Positions 1 to 7,771 are shown, numbered from the stretch's first letter. The stretch is 13,193 bases of DNA from Prevotella sp. UBA7764 (GCA_002481295.1 DLDU01000012.1:55767-68959); one strand, 5' to 3'. A program made the numbers and translations. Notes: generated by a model from the sequence alone, not told the origin.

Positions 1-369
1 CAGAACTCACCCTTCCAGGAAGCCGACAACCTCGTGAAGATGGTGTCCATGCTCTACGCTGCGCCTCCCAAGGGCAAGAAGGTGAAAGCCACATATATTG
101 ACACGATCATCGACAGGCTGATGAAGGAATATCCCTACTGGACACCGGGTGAGCACGTCAATCAGGACGTAGGCTTCGCCTTGCAGGACGCCGGCTTCAC
201 ACGCACACGCATTCACGGACGCTCAGCTTATAAGGTTGTGGAGAAAGACCCAAGGAAGATCGACGAGAGCTTCGACAGCGAGCCTGAGGAAAAAGAAGAG
301 GAGAACTTCGACAACAACCCGCTCGCCCGTGCACTGCTCGCCGGACTTGGCGGACTGAAAAAGCCATGA
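1..369 (+). CDS. 3' end of an unrecognised gene with a winged-helix-like C-terminus (partial)
   Basis: The reading frame is open from base 1, so this is the last 122 codons of a longer gene and the GTG at 34 is not its start. Residues from about 38 to 80 (the stretch ending in RIHGRSAYKVV) look like a small winged-helix domain: two helices, a basic turn, then a short strand with an aromatic-K-V-V ending. Similar tails close DUF3874/VapE-type P-loop ATPases of Bacteroidota mobile elements, but no ATPase motif is inside the window, so that family name is only a guess. The last 35 residues are acidic (EEKEEE) and end in a short Leu/Gly-rich stretch. The TGA at 367-369 lies inside a tandemly duplicated 23-nt sequence. 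No functional partner is visible; the next gene on the same strand starts 241 nt away. Confidence 0.6.
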   Translation, partial: QNSPFQEADNLVKMVSMLYAAPPKGKKVKATYIDTIIDRLMKEYPYWTPGEHVNQDVGFALQDAGFTRTRIHGRSAYKVVEKDPRKIDESFDSEPEEKEEENFDNNPLARALLAGLGGLKKP

Positions 370-417
370 CGGCAGACAGAAAAAAAATGAGTGAGGACTG
401 AAAAAGCCATGACGGCA
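352..417. repeat. Tandem duplication of the gene's 3' end, 43-nt period
   Basis: A 23-nt sequence starting GGACTGAAAAAGCC occurs exactly at 352-374 and again at 395-417. The first copy carries the last sense codons and the stop of the preceding gene; the second is a non-coding echo. A degraded third piece (GCTGAAAAGCC) follows at 419-429. This looks like replication slippage or a small tandem duplication. Confidence 0.8.
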
Positions 418-502
418 AGCTGAAAAGCCGCTCTTCACGACGTTTCTCCCCCCATGCTCATGCCGTGCGTCTTTCTAAGGCTTTAAGTGCACCTTATTTA
501 TA

Positions 503-540
503 ATAAGGCGTCCACCGCTTTTCATAAGGCGTCCACCGCT
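503..540. repeat. 17-nt tandem repeat upstream of the YhcH-family gene
   Basis: ATAAGGCGTCCACCGCT occurs exactly at 503-519 and 524-540, period 21 nt. Just before it, at 493-509, is a near-palindrome with 7-bp arms (CCTTATT/AATAAGG). The second repeat copy ends with the T that begins a TAnnTTTG promoter box, so the duplication lies where the upstream promoter element would be. Confidence 0.75.
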
Positions 541-547
541 ACATTTG
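540..547 (+). promoter_or_regulatory. Putative Bacteroidota -7 promoter box for the YhcH-family gene
   Basis: TACATTTG at 540-547 matches the Bacteroidota -7 consensus TAnnTTTG. The upstream -33 TTTG is not clear: only a T-run near 519-522 lies at about the right distance. Transcription would begin near 550-555, giving a leader of about 58 nt before the ATG at 611. This argues against the in-frame upstream TTG at 545 as the start. Confidence 0.4.
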
Positions 548-610
548 CCCGCACACCTTATTATATATATAGACACATCAACAATAAATTCATCTCAACA
601 ACCCATACAG

Positions 611-1234
611 ATGAAAAAAGCATTTCTCTTTCTGCTGCTCAGCCTGCTGACAGTAGCCACACATGCACAAGGTTATTACACAAAATACTATGCCGACAAA
701 GCCTTCGTCAAAAAGGCGCAGGACTGGATGAACAGCGGTGCCTGGCGTGAGGGATTCACGGCAGCAAGTCCTCACTCCACCGTCAACGCCGCTGAGTTCT
801 ATACACAATATCAGAAAAATCCGGAGCAGTGGAAGGCACTCTTCAGCTGGTTGGCAAAGACAGACTTACTCGCACTGCCCAAGGGACGCACGCCGATTCC
901 CGGCTCTACGCTTGTCGCCAGTGTGGAAGACGACGTCAACCGGGAGCTCAGCCAGCAGCGGTCTGAGAGTCATCACCATCATATCGACTTCCAATATGTC
1001 GTGAAAGGCACGGAGCGCTTCGGGCTCATCGACCACTACACCAGCAAGATCAACGTGCCCTACCGCCCCGATGTCGTGCACTATGCCTATGACGTGCAGC
1101 GTGCCCGCTTCTACGACAGCGACCCGCAGCACTTCTTCCTCTTCTTCCCCGGCGACTGGCACATTGCTAAAGTGAAGACCGACAGCGGTGACCAGCACAT
1201 CCGTGTCGTCGTCGTAAAGGTTGACTATCTCTAA
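611..1234 (+). CDS. Exported YhcH/YjgK/YiaL (EbgC-like) family protein
   Basis: This 207-residue protein belongs by motif to the YhcH/YjgK/YiaL (DUF386) cupin-fold family, whose members are linked to sialic acid and other sugar metabolism, including sugar-anomer handling and the EbgC beta-galactosidase subunit. The family signature is clear: a His-rich HHHHIDFQYVVKG block near residues 121-133 and FFPGDWH near 178-184, which together would form the metal/ligand site of the barrel. Unusually, it starts with a clean signal peptide: MKK, a leucine-rich core, and a likely cut after Ala-19 or so (ATHA/QG). It should therefore be periplasmic or membrane-associated, whereas classical family members are cytoplasmic. 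The ATG at 611 is chosen because it opens the signal peptide and lies downstream of the promoter box. No sugar-pathway genes are adjacent, so the substrate is unknown. Confidence 0.85.
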   Translation: MKKAFLFLLLSLLTVATHAQGYYTKYYADKAFVKKAQDWMNSGAWREGFTAASPHSTVNAAEFYTQYQKNPEQWKALFSWLAKTDLLALPKGRTPIPGSTLVASVEDDVNRELSQQRSESHHHHIDFQYVVKGTERFGLIDHYTSKINVPYRPDVVHYAYDVQRARFYDSDPQHFFLFFPGDWHIAKVKTDSGDQHIRVVVVKVDYL

Positions 1235-1258
1235 TTCTACAATAAAGGGTAATTGATC

Positions 1259-1287
1259 ATGAGTTTGATACTATCTTCAAAACTCAT
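1259..1287 (+). promoter_or_regulatory. Short inverted repeat upstream of mutS
   Basis: ATGAGTTT (1259-1266) pairs with AAACTCAT (1280-1287) across a 13-nt loop, 18 nt before the mutS ATG. No T-tract follows, so it is a poor terminator. TGAGTTTG at 1260-1267 is one mismatch from the TAnnTTTG promoter box, so the hairpin may instead overlap a weak mutS promoter. Confidence 0.3.
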
Positions 1288-1305
1288 TAAGTCTATACTA
1301 AATAT

Positions 1306-3975
1306 ATGTCTACAAAAGATACGGCGCTCACGCCGATGATGAAGCAGTTCTTCTCACTCAAGGCCAAACATCCCGATGCCTTGCTGCTCTTCCGCTGTGG
1401 TGACTTCTACGAGACCTATGGCGACGATGCCATCGTGGCCTCTCAGATCCTTGGCATCACGCTCACCAAGCGCAACAATGGCGGCAACACCGGCGACACG
1501 CCGATGGCCGGATTCCCGCACCATGCCCTCGACACCTATCTGCCGAAGCTCATCCGTGCCGGAAAACGCGTGGCTATCTGCGACCAACTCGAAGACCCGA
1601 AGAAAAAACGCGCCGCCATCAAAGGCAAGAAGGGGCTCTCCGAGATGGACAAAATGGTGAAGCGTGGCATCACCGAACTGGTTACGCCGGGTATTGCCAT
1701 GAGCGATAACGTACTCAACTACAAGGAAAACAACTTCCTCGCTGCCGTACACTTCGGTAAAACAGCCTGCGGACTGAGCCTGCTCGACATCTCCACAGGT
1801 GAGTTTCTCACCGGTGAAGGCACATACGACTACGTCGAGAAGCTCTTGGGAAACTTCTCGCCAAAGGAGGTACTCTATGACCGCACACGCAAGAAAGACT
1901 TTGAGCAGTTCTTCGGTACGAAATACTGTGTCTTTGAGATGGACGACTGGGTGTTTACAGAACAGAATGCCCGGCAAAAGCTATTGAAGCATTTCGGCAC
2001 CAAATCGCTGAAAGGCTTCGGTGTGGAGCATCTCAAGGCTGGCATCGTAGCCTCCGGTGCGATCATGCAATACCTGGAACTTACCCAGCATACCAGCATC
2101 AACCACATCACATCCTTGAAGCGCCTCGAGGAGGAAAAATACGTAAGACTCGATAAGTTCACCATCCGCTCACTGGAACTTCTACTGCCGATGCAGGAAG
2201 ACGGACTGTCGCTGCTCGACGTCATCGACCGCACGACCACGCCAATGGGTGGACGTATGTTGCGCCGGTGGATGGTATTTCCATTGAAAGAGGTGTCGCG
2301 TATCAACGAGCGACTCGACATCGTGGAGTATTTCTTCAAGCATCCCGACTTCCGGCAGCTCATCGACGAGCAGCTCCACCGTGTCGGCGACTTGGAACGC
2401 ATCATCTCCAAGGTGGCCGTGGGACGTGTATCACCGCGTGAAGTCGTACAGCTGAAAAATGCGCTGATGGCTGTGCAGCCTATCAAAGGGGCTTGTCAGA
2501 CTGCCGACAACGACTGTCTCAAACGACTCGGTGAGCAACTCAACCTTTGTGAAAGCCTGCGTGACCGCATCGAGAAGGAGATCACACCCGATCCGCCACA
2601 GCTTGTCAGCAAGGGTAGTGTCATCGCTGACGGATACAGCCCTGAGCTTGATGAGCTGAGAAATATCTCACGCGGCGGCAAAGACTACCTGTTGGAGATA
2701 CAGCAGCGCGAGACGGAGAAGACTGGCATTTCCTCGCTGAAGGTAGGATTCAACAATGTTTTCGGCTACTATCTTGAAGTGCGCAACACCTTTAAGGACA
2801 AGGTACCCGAAGGATGGATACGCAAACAGACACTTGCGCAGGCTGAGCGCTATATCACACCTGAGCTGAAAGAATACGAGGAAAAGATATTGGGTGCCGA
2901 TGAGAAAATACTGGAGTTGGAAGCCCGCCTCTTCTCTGAACTCATCGTGGCCATGCAGGAGTTCATCCCGCAGATACAGATCAATGCCAACATCCTGGCG
3001 CATATCGACTGCCTGCTCTCCTTTGCCAAGGTATCGGAAGACAACTGCTATGTGCGCCCCGTCGTGGACGACACAGATGTGCTCGACATCCACCAGGGCC
3101 GTCATCCCGTTATTGAGACACAAATGCCACTCGGCGAGCGCTATGTGCCCAACGATGTCTATCTCGACACAGAGAAACAACAGATCATGATGATTACCGG
3201 TCCTAACATGGCCGGTAAGTCTGCTCTGCTGCGCCAAACGGCACTGATTGTACTCATGGGACAGATAGGATGCTTCGTTCCGGCTGAGAGTGCAAGAATA
3301 GGAGTCGTAGACAAGATCTTCACACGTGTGGGAGCCAGTGACAATCTCTCATTGGGAGAGTCTACATTCATGGTGGAGATGACCGAGGCAGCTGATATTC
3401 TGAACAATGTGTCGCCTCATTCTCTCGTGCTCTTCGATGAACTCGGACGCGGCACTTCCACCTACGACGGCATCTCCATCGCCTGGGCTATCGTGGAGTA
3501 TCTTCATGAAAATGAGCATGCCCACGCCCGTACGCTCTTCGCCACGCACTATCATGAGCTCAACGAAATGGAGAAGCACTTCCCAAGAATCAAGAACTAC
3601 AACGTCTCGGTCAAGGAGGTTGACGGTAAGGTGATCTTCCTGCGTAAGCTTGTTCCCGGTGGTTCGGAGCACTCCTTCGGTATTCATGTGGCTGAGATTG
3701 CCGGTATGCCGCGCTCTATCGTCAAGCGCGCCAACACCGTCTTGAAGCAACTTGAGGCGGAGGGATCAGAAGTGGGAGCAGCAGGAAAACCTAAGATGGA
3801 AAACATTGCAGACAAGAAAGACGGTGTGCAACTCAATATCTTCCAACTCGACGACCCGGTGCTCTCACAGGTGCGTGACGAGATCCTCGGTCTCGACATC
3901 AATAATCTCACACCCGTGGAAGCTCTCAACAAGCTCAATGAAATCAAGAAGATAGTGACGGGGAAAAGCAAGTAA
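1306..3975 (+). CDS. mutS: DNA mismatch repair protein MutS
   Basis: This 889-residue protein is a full-length MutS1, which recognises base mismatches and small loops and recruits MutL to start repair of the new strand. The N-terminal mismatch-binding domain has the diagnostic Phe-X-Glu motif in GDFYE (F34, E36), which marks true repair MutS rather than MutS2. The connector, lever and clamp domains fill about residues 130-600. The C-terminal ABC-type ATPase has the Walker A loop GPNMAGKS at 632-639 (Ala where GPNMGGKS is commonest), the signature/Walker B stretch ending [11 protein letters not shown] with D711-E712, and the switch ATHYHEL. A short helical dimer/tetramer tail follows. The ATG at 1306 puts the mismatch motif at the expected distance from the N-terminus. 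mutL is not nearby; the gene is apparently transcribed alone, 71 nt after the YhcH-family gene. Confidence 0.97.
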   Translation: MSTKDTALTPMMKQFFSLKAKHPDALLLFRCGDFYETYGDDAIVASQILGITLTKRNNGGNTGDTPMAGFPHHALDTYLPKLIRAGKRVAICDQLEDPKKKRAAIKGKKGLSEMDKMVKRGITELVTPGIAMSDNVLNYKENNFLAAVHFGKTACGLSLLDISTGEFLTGEGTYDYVEKLLGNFSPKEVLYDRTRKKDFEQFFGTKYCVFEMDDWVFTEQNARQKLLKHFGTKSLKGFGVEHLKAGIVASGAIMQYLELTQHTSINHITSLKRLEEEKYVRLDKFTIRSLELLLPMQEDGLSLLDVIDRTTTPMGGRMLRRWMVFPLKEVSRINERLDIVEYFFKHPDFRQLIDEQLHRVGDLERIISKVAVGRVSPREVVQLKNALMAVQPIKGACQTADNDCLKRLGEQLNLCESLRDRIEKEITPDPPQLVSKGSVIADGYSPELDELRNISRGGKDYLLEIQQRETEKTGISSLKVGFNNVFGYYLEVRNTFKDKVPEGWIRKQTLAQAERYITPELKEYEEKILGADEKILELEARLFSELIVAMQEFIPQIQINANILAHIDCLLSFAKVSEDNCYVRPVVDDTDVLDIHQGRHPVIETQMPLGERYVPNDVYLDTEKQQIMMITGPNMAGKSALLRQTALIVLMGQIGCFVPAESARIGVVDKIFTRVGASDNLSLGESTFMVEMTEAADILNNVSPHSLVLFDELGRGTSTYDGISIAWAIVEYLHENEHAHARTLFATHYHELNEMEKHFPRIKNYNVSVKEVDGKVIFLRKLVPGGSEHSFGIHVAEIAGMPRSIVKRANTVLKQLEAEGSEVGAAGKPKMENIADKKDGVQLNIFQLDDPVLSQVRDEILGLDINNLTPVEALNKLNEIKKIVTGKSK

Positions 3976-3981
3976 GGGGAA

Positions 3982-4165
3982 GCCTCACCCCCTTACCCCT
4001 CTCCCAAGGAGAGGGGAGTGAAATGCCAGATAAACAAACGATCTAACACGATTAACGTGGGACGGCCTGCATCCACGGCGGTCCGTCCCTATACCACTCC
4101 CCCCCCCTATCACCCGCAGAGTATTTTACTCCCCCTCTCCTTTGGAGAGGGGTTTGGGGTGAGAC
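3982..4165. repeat. Modular inverted-repeat element (copy A) in the mutS/GT9 convergent gap
   Basis: Two outer boxes in opposite orientation bound this element: 3982-4026 and 4119-4165. Each reads, in the C-rich sense, as a CCTCACCCC-like lead, the palindrome CCCCTCTCC/GGAGAGGGG, then AGTAAAAT or a close variant. The palindromes lie at 3996-4016 and 4132-4152. Between them, about 4058-4090, is a GC-rich inner hairpin with arms GGGACGG/CCGTCCC. The same boxes recur in the element at 10491-10861. The element fills the space between two converging genes, so its hairpins could end transcription from both sides. A T9 run at 4173-4181 follows, but it is about 20 nt past the last hairpin. Confidence 0.8.
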
Positions 4166-4183
4166 TGAGAGAGTTTTTTTTTA

Positions 4184-5230
4184 TCACTTGAGTATCTTGT
4201 CTACTTTCTCAACGATGTCGAGAGGCTGGATACCCGTCAGACAAGCGTAGTCTCCGCGGCGGCACACCTTATTGCCATAGATGGAGCAAGGACGGCACGG
4301 CAGATCTGCCTGCACGGCATTGTCCTCACTCTGTCCCCATCCCATAAATCCGGCATAAGGATGCGTGGCGCCCCATACGCTCACCACAGGCGTGGCGACG
4401 AGAGAAGCCAAGTGCATGTTGGCGCTGTCCATGCTGATCATCACGTCAAGATGACTCATCAACACCAGTTCCTTCATCATACCACCCAGCGCGGCAGAGG
4501 CATTCACACAGTTGCTGTGACGGCTCACAAGGTCGTCGAGCTGCTGTTTCTCATTGTTGCCACCGCCAAAGAGGAAGATGCGGCAGGAAGGATGACGGCG
4601 CGTCAACTCAGCCACCACCTTCTCCATCTGTGCCAATGAATAGGCTTTTCCACGGTGTGCGGCAAAAGGAGCGATGCCGATCCACTGCTGAAACGGCTTC
4701 TTGATGTTATAGCCCTCCGGCAGTTGTGACAGTCCGGCCTGCTCAGGAGTAAGCAGTGAAGTAAATTCCAGATGTACGGGATAGCCCAACTGCTCAAACA
4801 CCTTGGCGTAATTGTCAAAAGCGGAGGGTATGGGCTCCAACACCTTATTATTATAGGATACCAGCTGACGGCGCTGCAAGCGGTGCTTGTCGAGATGCGC
4901 CACACGATAGCGGTCAAAGTTAAATCGCATACGCAGGTAATCCGACCGTATGACATTGTGCAGATCAGCGATCGCCGTGAAGTTCTTGGCAGTCAGACGG
5001 CGGTAGAGCGCATTGAGACCCTTCAGTCCATGATATTCATTAGCCAGGTCCGCCTCCATAAATCCCACGTTTGGCGCCAAGTTCTCAAACAGCGGGCGGG
5101 CAAACGGCTTGGACAGCATGGTGATGCGCACGTTGGGATACTGCTTTGCCAACGAATAGACCACAGGCACCGTCATGGCGACATCACCTAAGGCAGAAAA
5201 GCGGATGATCAGTATATGTTCGGTTTTCAT
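4184..5230 (-). CDS. Glycosyltransferase family 9 (heptosyltransferase-like)
   Basis: This 348-residue protein is a GT-B fold glycosyltransferase of family 9, the family that includes LPS heptosyltransferases. It probably adds a sugar to lipopolysaccharide core or another envelope glycan on the inner face of the cytoplasmic membrane. The N-terminal acceptor-side motif RFSALGD is at residues 10-16. The C-terminal donor-side domain has IGIAPFAAHRGK at 184-195 and the family hallmark DSANMHLASL at 268-277, followed by TPVVSVWGATHP. A cluster of four cysteines near the end (312, 315, 323, 330) is typical of many family members. It lies 44 nt downstream of the DUF4254 gene on the same strand, a pairing often seen in Bacteroidota, and is most likely co-transcribed with it. 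The precise sugar cannot be read from the sequence. Confidence 0.92.
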   Translation of the reverse strand: MKTEHILIIRFSALGDVAMTVPVVYSLAKQYPNVRITMLSKPFARPLFENLAPNVGFMEADLANEYHGLKGLNALYRRLTAKNFTAIADLHNVIRSDYLRMRFNFDRYRVAHLDKHRLQRRQLVSYNNKVLEPIPSAFDNYAKVFEQLGYPVHLEFTSLLTPEQAGLSQLPEGYNIKKPFQQWIGIAPFAAHRGKAYSLAQMEKVVAELTRRHPSCRIFLFGGGNNEKQQLDDLVSRHSNCVNASAALGGMMKELVLMSHLDVMISMDSANMHLASLVATPVVSVWGATHPYAGFMGWGQSEDNAVQADLPCRPCSIYGNKVCRRGDYACLTGIQPLDIVEKVDKILK

Positions 5231-5274
5231 GTTATTTTTAGGGCTAAGGTATCCTCACTTCTCGTCAGCTGTTC

Positions 5275-5880
5275 TCACTTCTTGCCGTAAAGCACAGGAT
5301 TGGTACTCGGATCGTTGTACATCTTCATCTGTCGATACACCTTCATGTATTTTCGTCCTTCCTGTATGTCCTCCAGCAATTGGTCGATGGCCAGCGAGAG
5401 ATCCTTCTGCTGCTCCAGGAGCACGTTGAGCTTCGCCTGGCAGCGTGCCTTGTGCTCTTCGGTAGCGTCGTCGCGCTGCGTCTGCTCCTTCATGTGGTAG
5501 ATCTTCAGTGCGAGGATACTCAGCCGGTCCACAGCCCAGGCGGGACTCTCAGTGTTGAGTCGTGCATCGGGCAGGGGAGTGACATCGGAATACTTCTGCC
5601 GGAAATAGGAGTCGATCTGCTCCACCAAGTCCGTGCGGTCCTGGTTGGATCGGTCAATGCGCCGTTTGATGCTCAAGGCCTCGATAGGATCAATATGCGG
5701 ATCACGTATGATATCTTCCAAATGCCACTGGACAGTATCTATCCAGCACTTCAGATAAAGCCGGTTGTCAATGGATTCGCGCTCATAAGGATTGTTGATC
5801 GGCGTATCCACATTGTCCGTGACATGGTAGTCATCAATGGCTTTGTTGAAAATCTCGTTGCACTGTTGAGTAAAAGACAT
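5275..5880 (-). CDS. DUF4254 family protein
   Basis: This protein of about 201 residues matches the DUF4254 family: a conserved N-terminal run around TDNVDTPINNPYE, then WIDTVQWHLEDIIRDP and the strongly conserved RRIDRSNQDRTDLVEQID. It is predicted to be all alpha-helical and cytoplasmic, with no signal peptide or membrane segment. The biochemical role is not known; its constant partnership with a GT9 glycosyltransferase suggests a part in envelope glycan assembly. An in-frame ATG ten codons upstream (5908-5910) exists, but a good promoter box at 5912-5919 would place the transcript start at about 5905, after that ATG. The start at 5880 (MSFTQQCNE) is therefore preferred. It is the first gene of the leftward DUF4254-GT9 operon. 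Confidence 0.88.
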   Translation of the reverse strand: MSFTQQCNEIFNKAIDDYHVTDNVDTPINNPYERESIDNRLYLKCWIDTVQWHLEDIIRDPHIDPIEALSIKRRIDRSNQDRTDLVEQIDSYFRQKYSDVTPLPDARLNTESPAWAVDRLSILALKIYHMKEQTQRDDATEEHKARCQAKLNVLLEQQKDLSLAIDQLLEDIQEGRKYMKVYRQMKMYNDPSTNPVLYGKK

Positions 5881-5911
5881 ATATTGTTCAGAATTGATTG
5901 ATGCGTTCATG

Positions 5912-5943
5912 CAAAGTTACCAACTAATTTTGAGATATACAAC
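5912..5943 (-). promoter_or_regulatory. Bacteroidota promoter for the DUF4254-GT9 operon
   Basis: Read on the minus strand, TAACTTTG (5912-5919) matches the -7 consensus TAnnTTTG. It is preceded by a 20-nt spacer and GTTG (5940-5943) in the -33 position. The spacing is ideal and no other box lies between it and the gene. Transcription should start near 5905, which favours ATG 5880 over ATG 5910 as the translation start. Confidence 0.65.
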
Positions 5944-5982
5944 GAAAAGGAGGAAAAAGAAGAAGAAAAAAACTATATTTTA

Positions 5983-6007
5983 TGCACAAACAATAGGTTA
6001 ATGTGCA
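5983..6007. promoter_or_regulatory. Possible operator: inverted repeat between divergent promoters
   Basis: TGCACA (5983-5988) and TGTGCA (6002-6007) form 6-bp arms around a 13-nt AT-rich centre, with half-sites about 19 bp apart. It sits between the leftward DUF4254 promoter and the rightward acpP promoter, where a shared regulator could bind. No regulator is identified. Confidence 0.3.
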
Positions 6008-6017
6008 CGAAAATAGC

Positions 6018-6033
6018 ATTTTATCGATAAAAT
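6018..6033. promoter_or_regulatory. Perfect 16-bp palindrome abutting the acpP promoter
   Basis: ATTTTATCGATAAAAT is fully self-complementary and ends one base before the -33 box of acpP. Part of it is repeated further down: TCGATAAAATATTTGT (6024-6039) and TCGGTAAAAAATTTGT (6044-6059) match at 14 of 16 positions, exactly 20 bp apart. A dimeric transcription factor controlling fatty-acid synthesis is one possible reader; this is inference. Confidence 0.4.
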
Positions 6034-6034
6034 A

Positions 6035-6066
6035 TTTGTGTAATCGGTAAAAAATTTGTTCCTTTG
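6035..6066 (+). promoter_or_regulatory. Bacteroidota promoter for acpP-fabF-rnc
   Basis: TTTG (6035-6038), a 20-nt spacer and TTCCTTTG (6059-6066) fit the -33/-7 pattern with one mismatch in the -7 box (TT for TA). Transcription would begin near 6072, leaving an A/T-rich leader of about 47 nt before the acpP ATG. Confidence 0.65.
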
Positions 6067-6118
6067 CACCCAGTTTAATAGTGAAAATACAAAATTAATC
6101 ATTTAAAACGTTACAATT

Positions 6119-6355
6119 ATGTCAGAAATTGAATCAAAGGTTAAGGCTATCATCGTAGACAAACTGGGTGTTGACGAGGCTGAAGTAAAGCCAGAAGCAA
6201 GCTTCACCAACGATCTGGGCGCTGATTCTCTCGATACCGTAGAGCTCATCATGGAGTTCGAGAAGGAGTTCGGCATTTCTATTCCCGACGACAAGGCTGA
6301 GACCATTCAGACTGTAGGCGACGCCATCAAGTACATTGAGGACAACGCTAAGTAA
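6119..6355 (+). CDS. acpP: Acyl carrier protein
   Basis: This 78-residue acidic protein is the acyl carrier protein of type II fatty-acid synthesis. It carries growing acyl chains on a 4'-phosphopantetheine arm between the Fab enzymes in the cytoplasm. The attachment site is Ser-37 in [16 protein letters not shown], followed by the conserved acidic recognition helix. Length and net charge are normal for the family. It is the first gene of the acpP-fabF-rnc cluster and has its own promoter immediately upstream. A large stem-loop region follows the stop codon and may allow much higher expression of acpP than of fabF. The leader has no Shine-Dalgarno but is rich in A and T, as in strongly translated Bacteroidota genes. 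Confidence 0.98.
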   Translation: MSEIESKVKAIIVDKLGVDEAEVKPEASFTNDLGADSLDTVELIMEFEKEFGISIPDDKAETIQTVGDAIKYIEDNAK

Positions 6356-6360
6356 TCTAC

Positions 6361-6460
6361 GTCTGAAGCGTTTCTCCGTTTAGCGTTTAATGTAGTTCAC
6401 CATTTACATTTCTTTCAGACTGCCAGTTGGCAACTGACTCAGACACATTAAACGCTAAAC
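6361..6460 (+). promoter_or_regulatory. Large stem-loop region between acpP and fabF
   Basis: A perfect 16-bp inverted repeat pairs 6378-6393 (GTTTAGCGTTTAATGT) with 6445-6460 across 51 nt. Inside are a small hairpin TGCCAGTTGGCA (6420-6431) and the overlapping near-palindrome CAGTTGGCAACTG (6424-6436), which cannot form together. An alternative outer pairing, GTCTGAA (6361-6367) with TTCAGAC (6414-6420), would compete with the main stem. Only a short CTTTT follows at 6462-6466, so it is at best a weak terminator. A role as a processing site, 3' stabiliser or attenuator that sets the acpP:fabF ratio is inferred. It could also be a small inserted palindromic repeat. Confidence 0.6.
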
Positions 6461-6484
6461 TCTTTTAATCAAAAACATAATCCA

Positions 6485-7747
6485 ATGGAATTGAAAAGAG
6501 TAGTTGTAACAGGTCTGGGTGCCGTCACGCCCGTAGGTAACTCCGTCGAAGAGATGTGGAGCAACCTGCTTGCCGGCAAGAGCGGCGCAGCACCTATTAC
6601 ATCATTTGACACAACCAATTTCAAGACGAAGTTCGCTTGTGAAGTCAAGGACCTCAATGTCAATGACTACATCGACCGCAAGGAGGCCCGCAAGATGGAC
6701 CGCTGCACGCAGCTGGCCATGATCAGTGCCATTCAGGCTGTCAAGGACTCGGGCATGGATTTGGAGACTGTCGACAAAAACCGCGTGGGCGTGGTCTACG
6801 GTATCGGCATTGGAGGCATCAAGACATTCCAGGACGAGGTAGTGTACTACGGCCAGCACATGGATCGCGGACCGATGTTCAACCCGTTCTTCATCCCCAA
6901 GATGATTTCAGATATTGCAGCTGGACAGATCAGCATTCACTTTGGCTTCCATGGTCCCAACTATGTGACCACCAGTGCGTGCGCTTCGTCATGCCATGCT
7001 TTGGCTGACGCTTTCAACCTGCTGCGCCTGGGCAAGGCTGATGTCATCCTGGCCGGAGGTGCCGAGGCTGCCATTTGCGACTGCGGTGTCGGTGGTTTCA
7101 ACGCCATGAAGGCTCTTTCCACACGCAACGACGATCCTCAGGGCGCAAGCCGCCCCTTCAGCGCCAGCCGCGACGGATTCGTCATGGGTGAGGGATCAGG
7201 ATGCCTGATTCTTGAGACTCTTGAGCACGCCAAGGCACGTGGCGCCAAGATCTATGCCGAGATTGCCGGTGAGGGCATGAGCGCTGACGCTTATCACATC
7301 ACAGCCTCGCATCCTGAAGGTCTCGGTGCCAAGCTCGTCATGAAGGCTGCCCTTGAGGACGCTGGCATGAGCGTCGAGGACATCGACTACATCAATGTTC
7401 ACGGTACGTCCACTCATGTGGGCGACATCTCTGAGGCCAAGGCTATCAAGGATCTCTTCGGTGAGCAGGCTTACAAGGTCAACATCAGCTCTACCAAGAG
7501 CATGACCGGCCACCTCCTCGGTGCCGCAGGTGCCGTAGAGGGCATGATCTGCGTGCTGAGTGTAAAGAACGACATCGTGCCGCCGACCATCAACCACGCC
7601 GAGGGCGATGATGATCCGGAGCTGGACTACAACATGAACTTCACTTTCAACAAAGCTCAGAAACGTACCATACGCGCTGCCTTGTCCAATACCTTCGGCT
7701 TTGGCGGACACAACGCTTGCGTCATCGTCAAGAAGTACGCTGAGTAA
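6485..7747 (+). CDS. fabF: 3-oxoacyl-[acyl-carrier-protein] synthase II (KAS II)
   Basis: This 420-residue cytoplasmic thiolase-fold enzyme condenses malonyl-ACP with acyl-ACP, extending the chain by two carbons. It contributes to the control of chain length and membrane fluidity. All catalytic features are visible: the nucleophile Cys-166 in TTSACASSCHA, His-306 in NVHGTST, Lys-338 and His-343 in STKSMTGHLLGAAGAVE, and the C-terminal loop NTFGFGGHN. Length is normal for FabF. The ATG at 6485 begins MELKRVVVTGLG, the standard opening strand. It follows acpP after a 129-nt gap containing the stem-loop region and precedes rnc by 24 nt, so it is probably transcribed with both. FabB-type enzymes share this motif set, but the acpP neighbour and length favour FabF. 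Confidence 0.97.
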   Translation: MELKRVVVTGLGAVTPVGNSVEEMWSNLLAGKSGAAPITSFDTTNFKTKFACEVKDLNVNDYIDRKEARKMDRCTQLAMISAIQAVKDSGMDLETVDKNRVGVVYGIGIGGIKTFQDEVVYYGQHMDRGPMFNPFFIPKMISDIAAGQISIHFGFHGPNYVTTSACASSCHALADAFNLLRLGKADVILAGGAEAAICDCGVGGFNAMKALSTRNDDPQGASRPFSASRDGFVMGEGSGCLILETLEHAKARGAKIYAEIAGEGMSADAYHITASHPEGLGAKLVMKAALEDAGMSVEDIDYINVHGTSTHVGDISEAKAIKDLFGEQAYKVNISSTKSMTGHLLGAAGAVEGMICVLSVKNDIVPPTINHAEGDDDPELDYNMNFTFNKAQKRTIRAALSNTFGFGGHNACVIVKKYAE

Positions 7748-7771
7748 TAGATTGCTGAACAAAGAAAGTAT

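Noticed and set aside
352..540. CRISPR-like array
   Set aside because: There are only two copies of each unit, the repeats differ from each other, spacing is irregular and there are no cas genes.
1354..1977. 207-aa minus-strand frame inside mutS
   Set aside because: It is a long antisense shadow of mutS, caused by its codon use; the sense protein is unambiguous.
4173..4181. T9 run as the tract of a mutS terminator
   Set aside because: The nearest stable hairpin ends at 4152, about 20 nt upstream, too far for a classical Rho-independent terminator; the hairpin is better explained as part of the repeat element.
6378..6460. Rho-independent terminator ending the transcript after acpP
   Set aside because: The main stem has a 51-nt loop and only a short CTTTT afterwards; full termination would leave fabF and rnc without a visible promoter.
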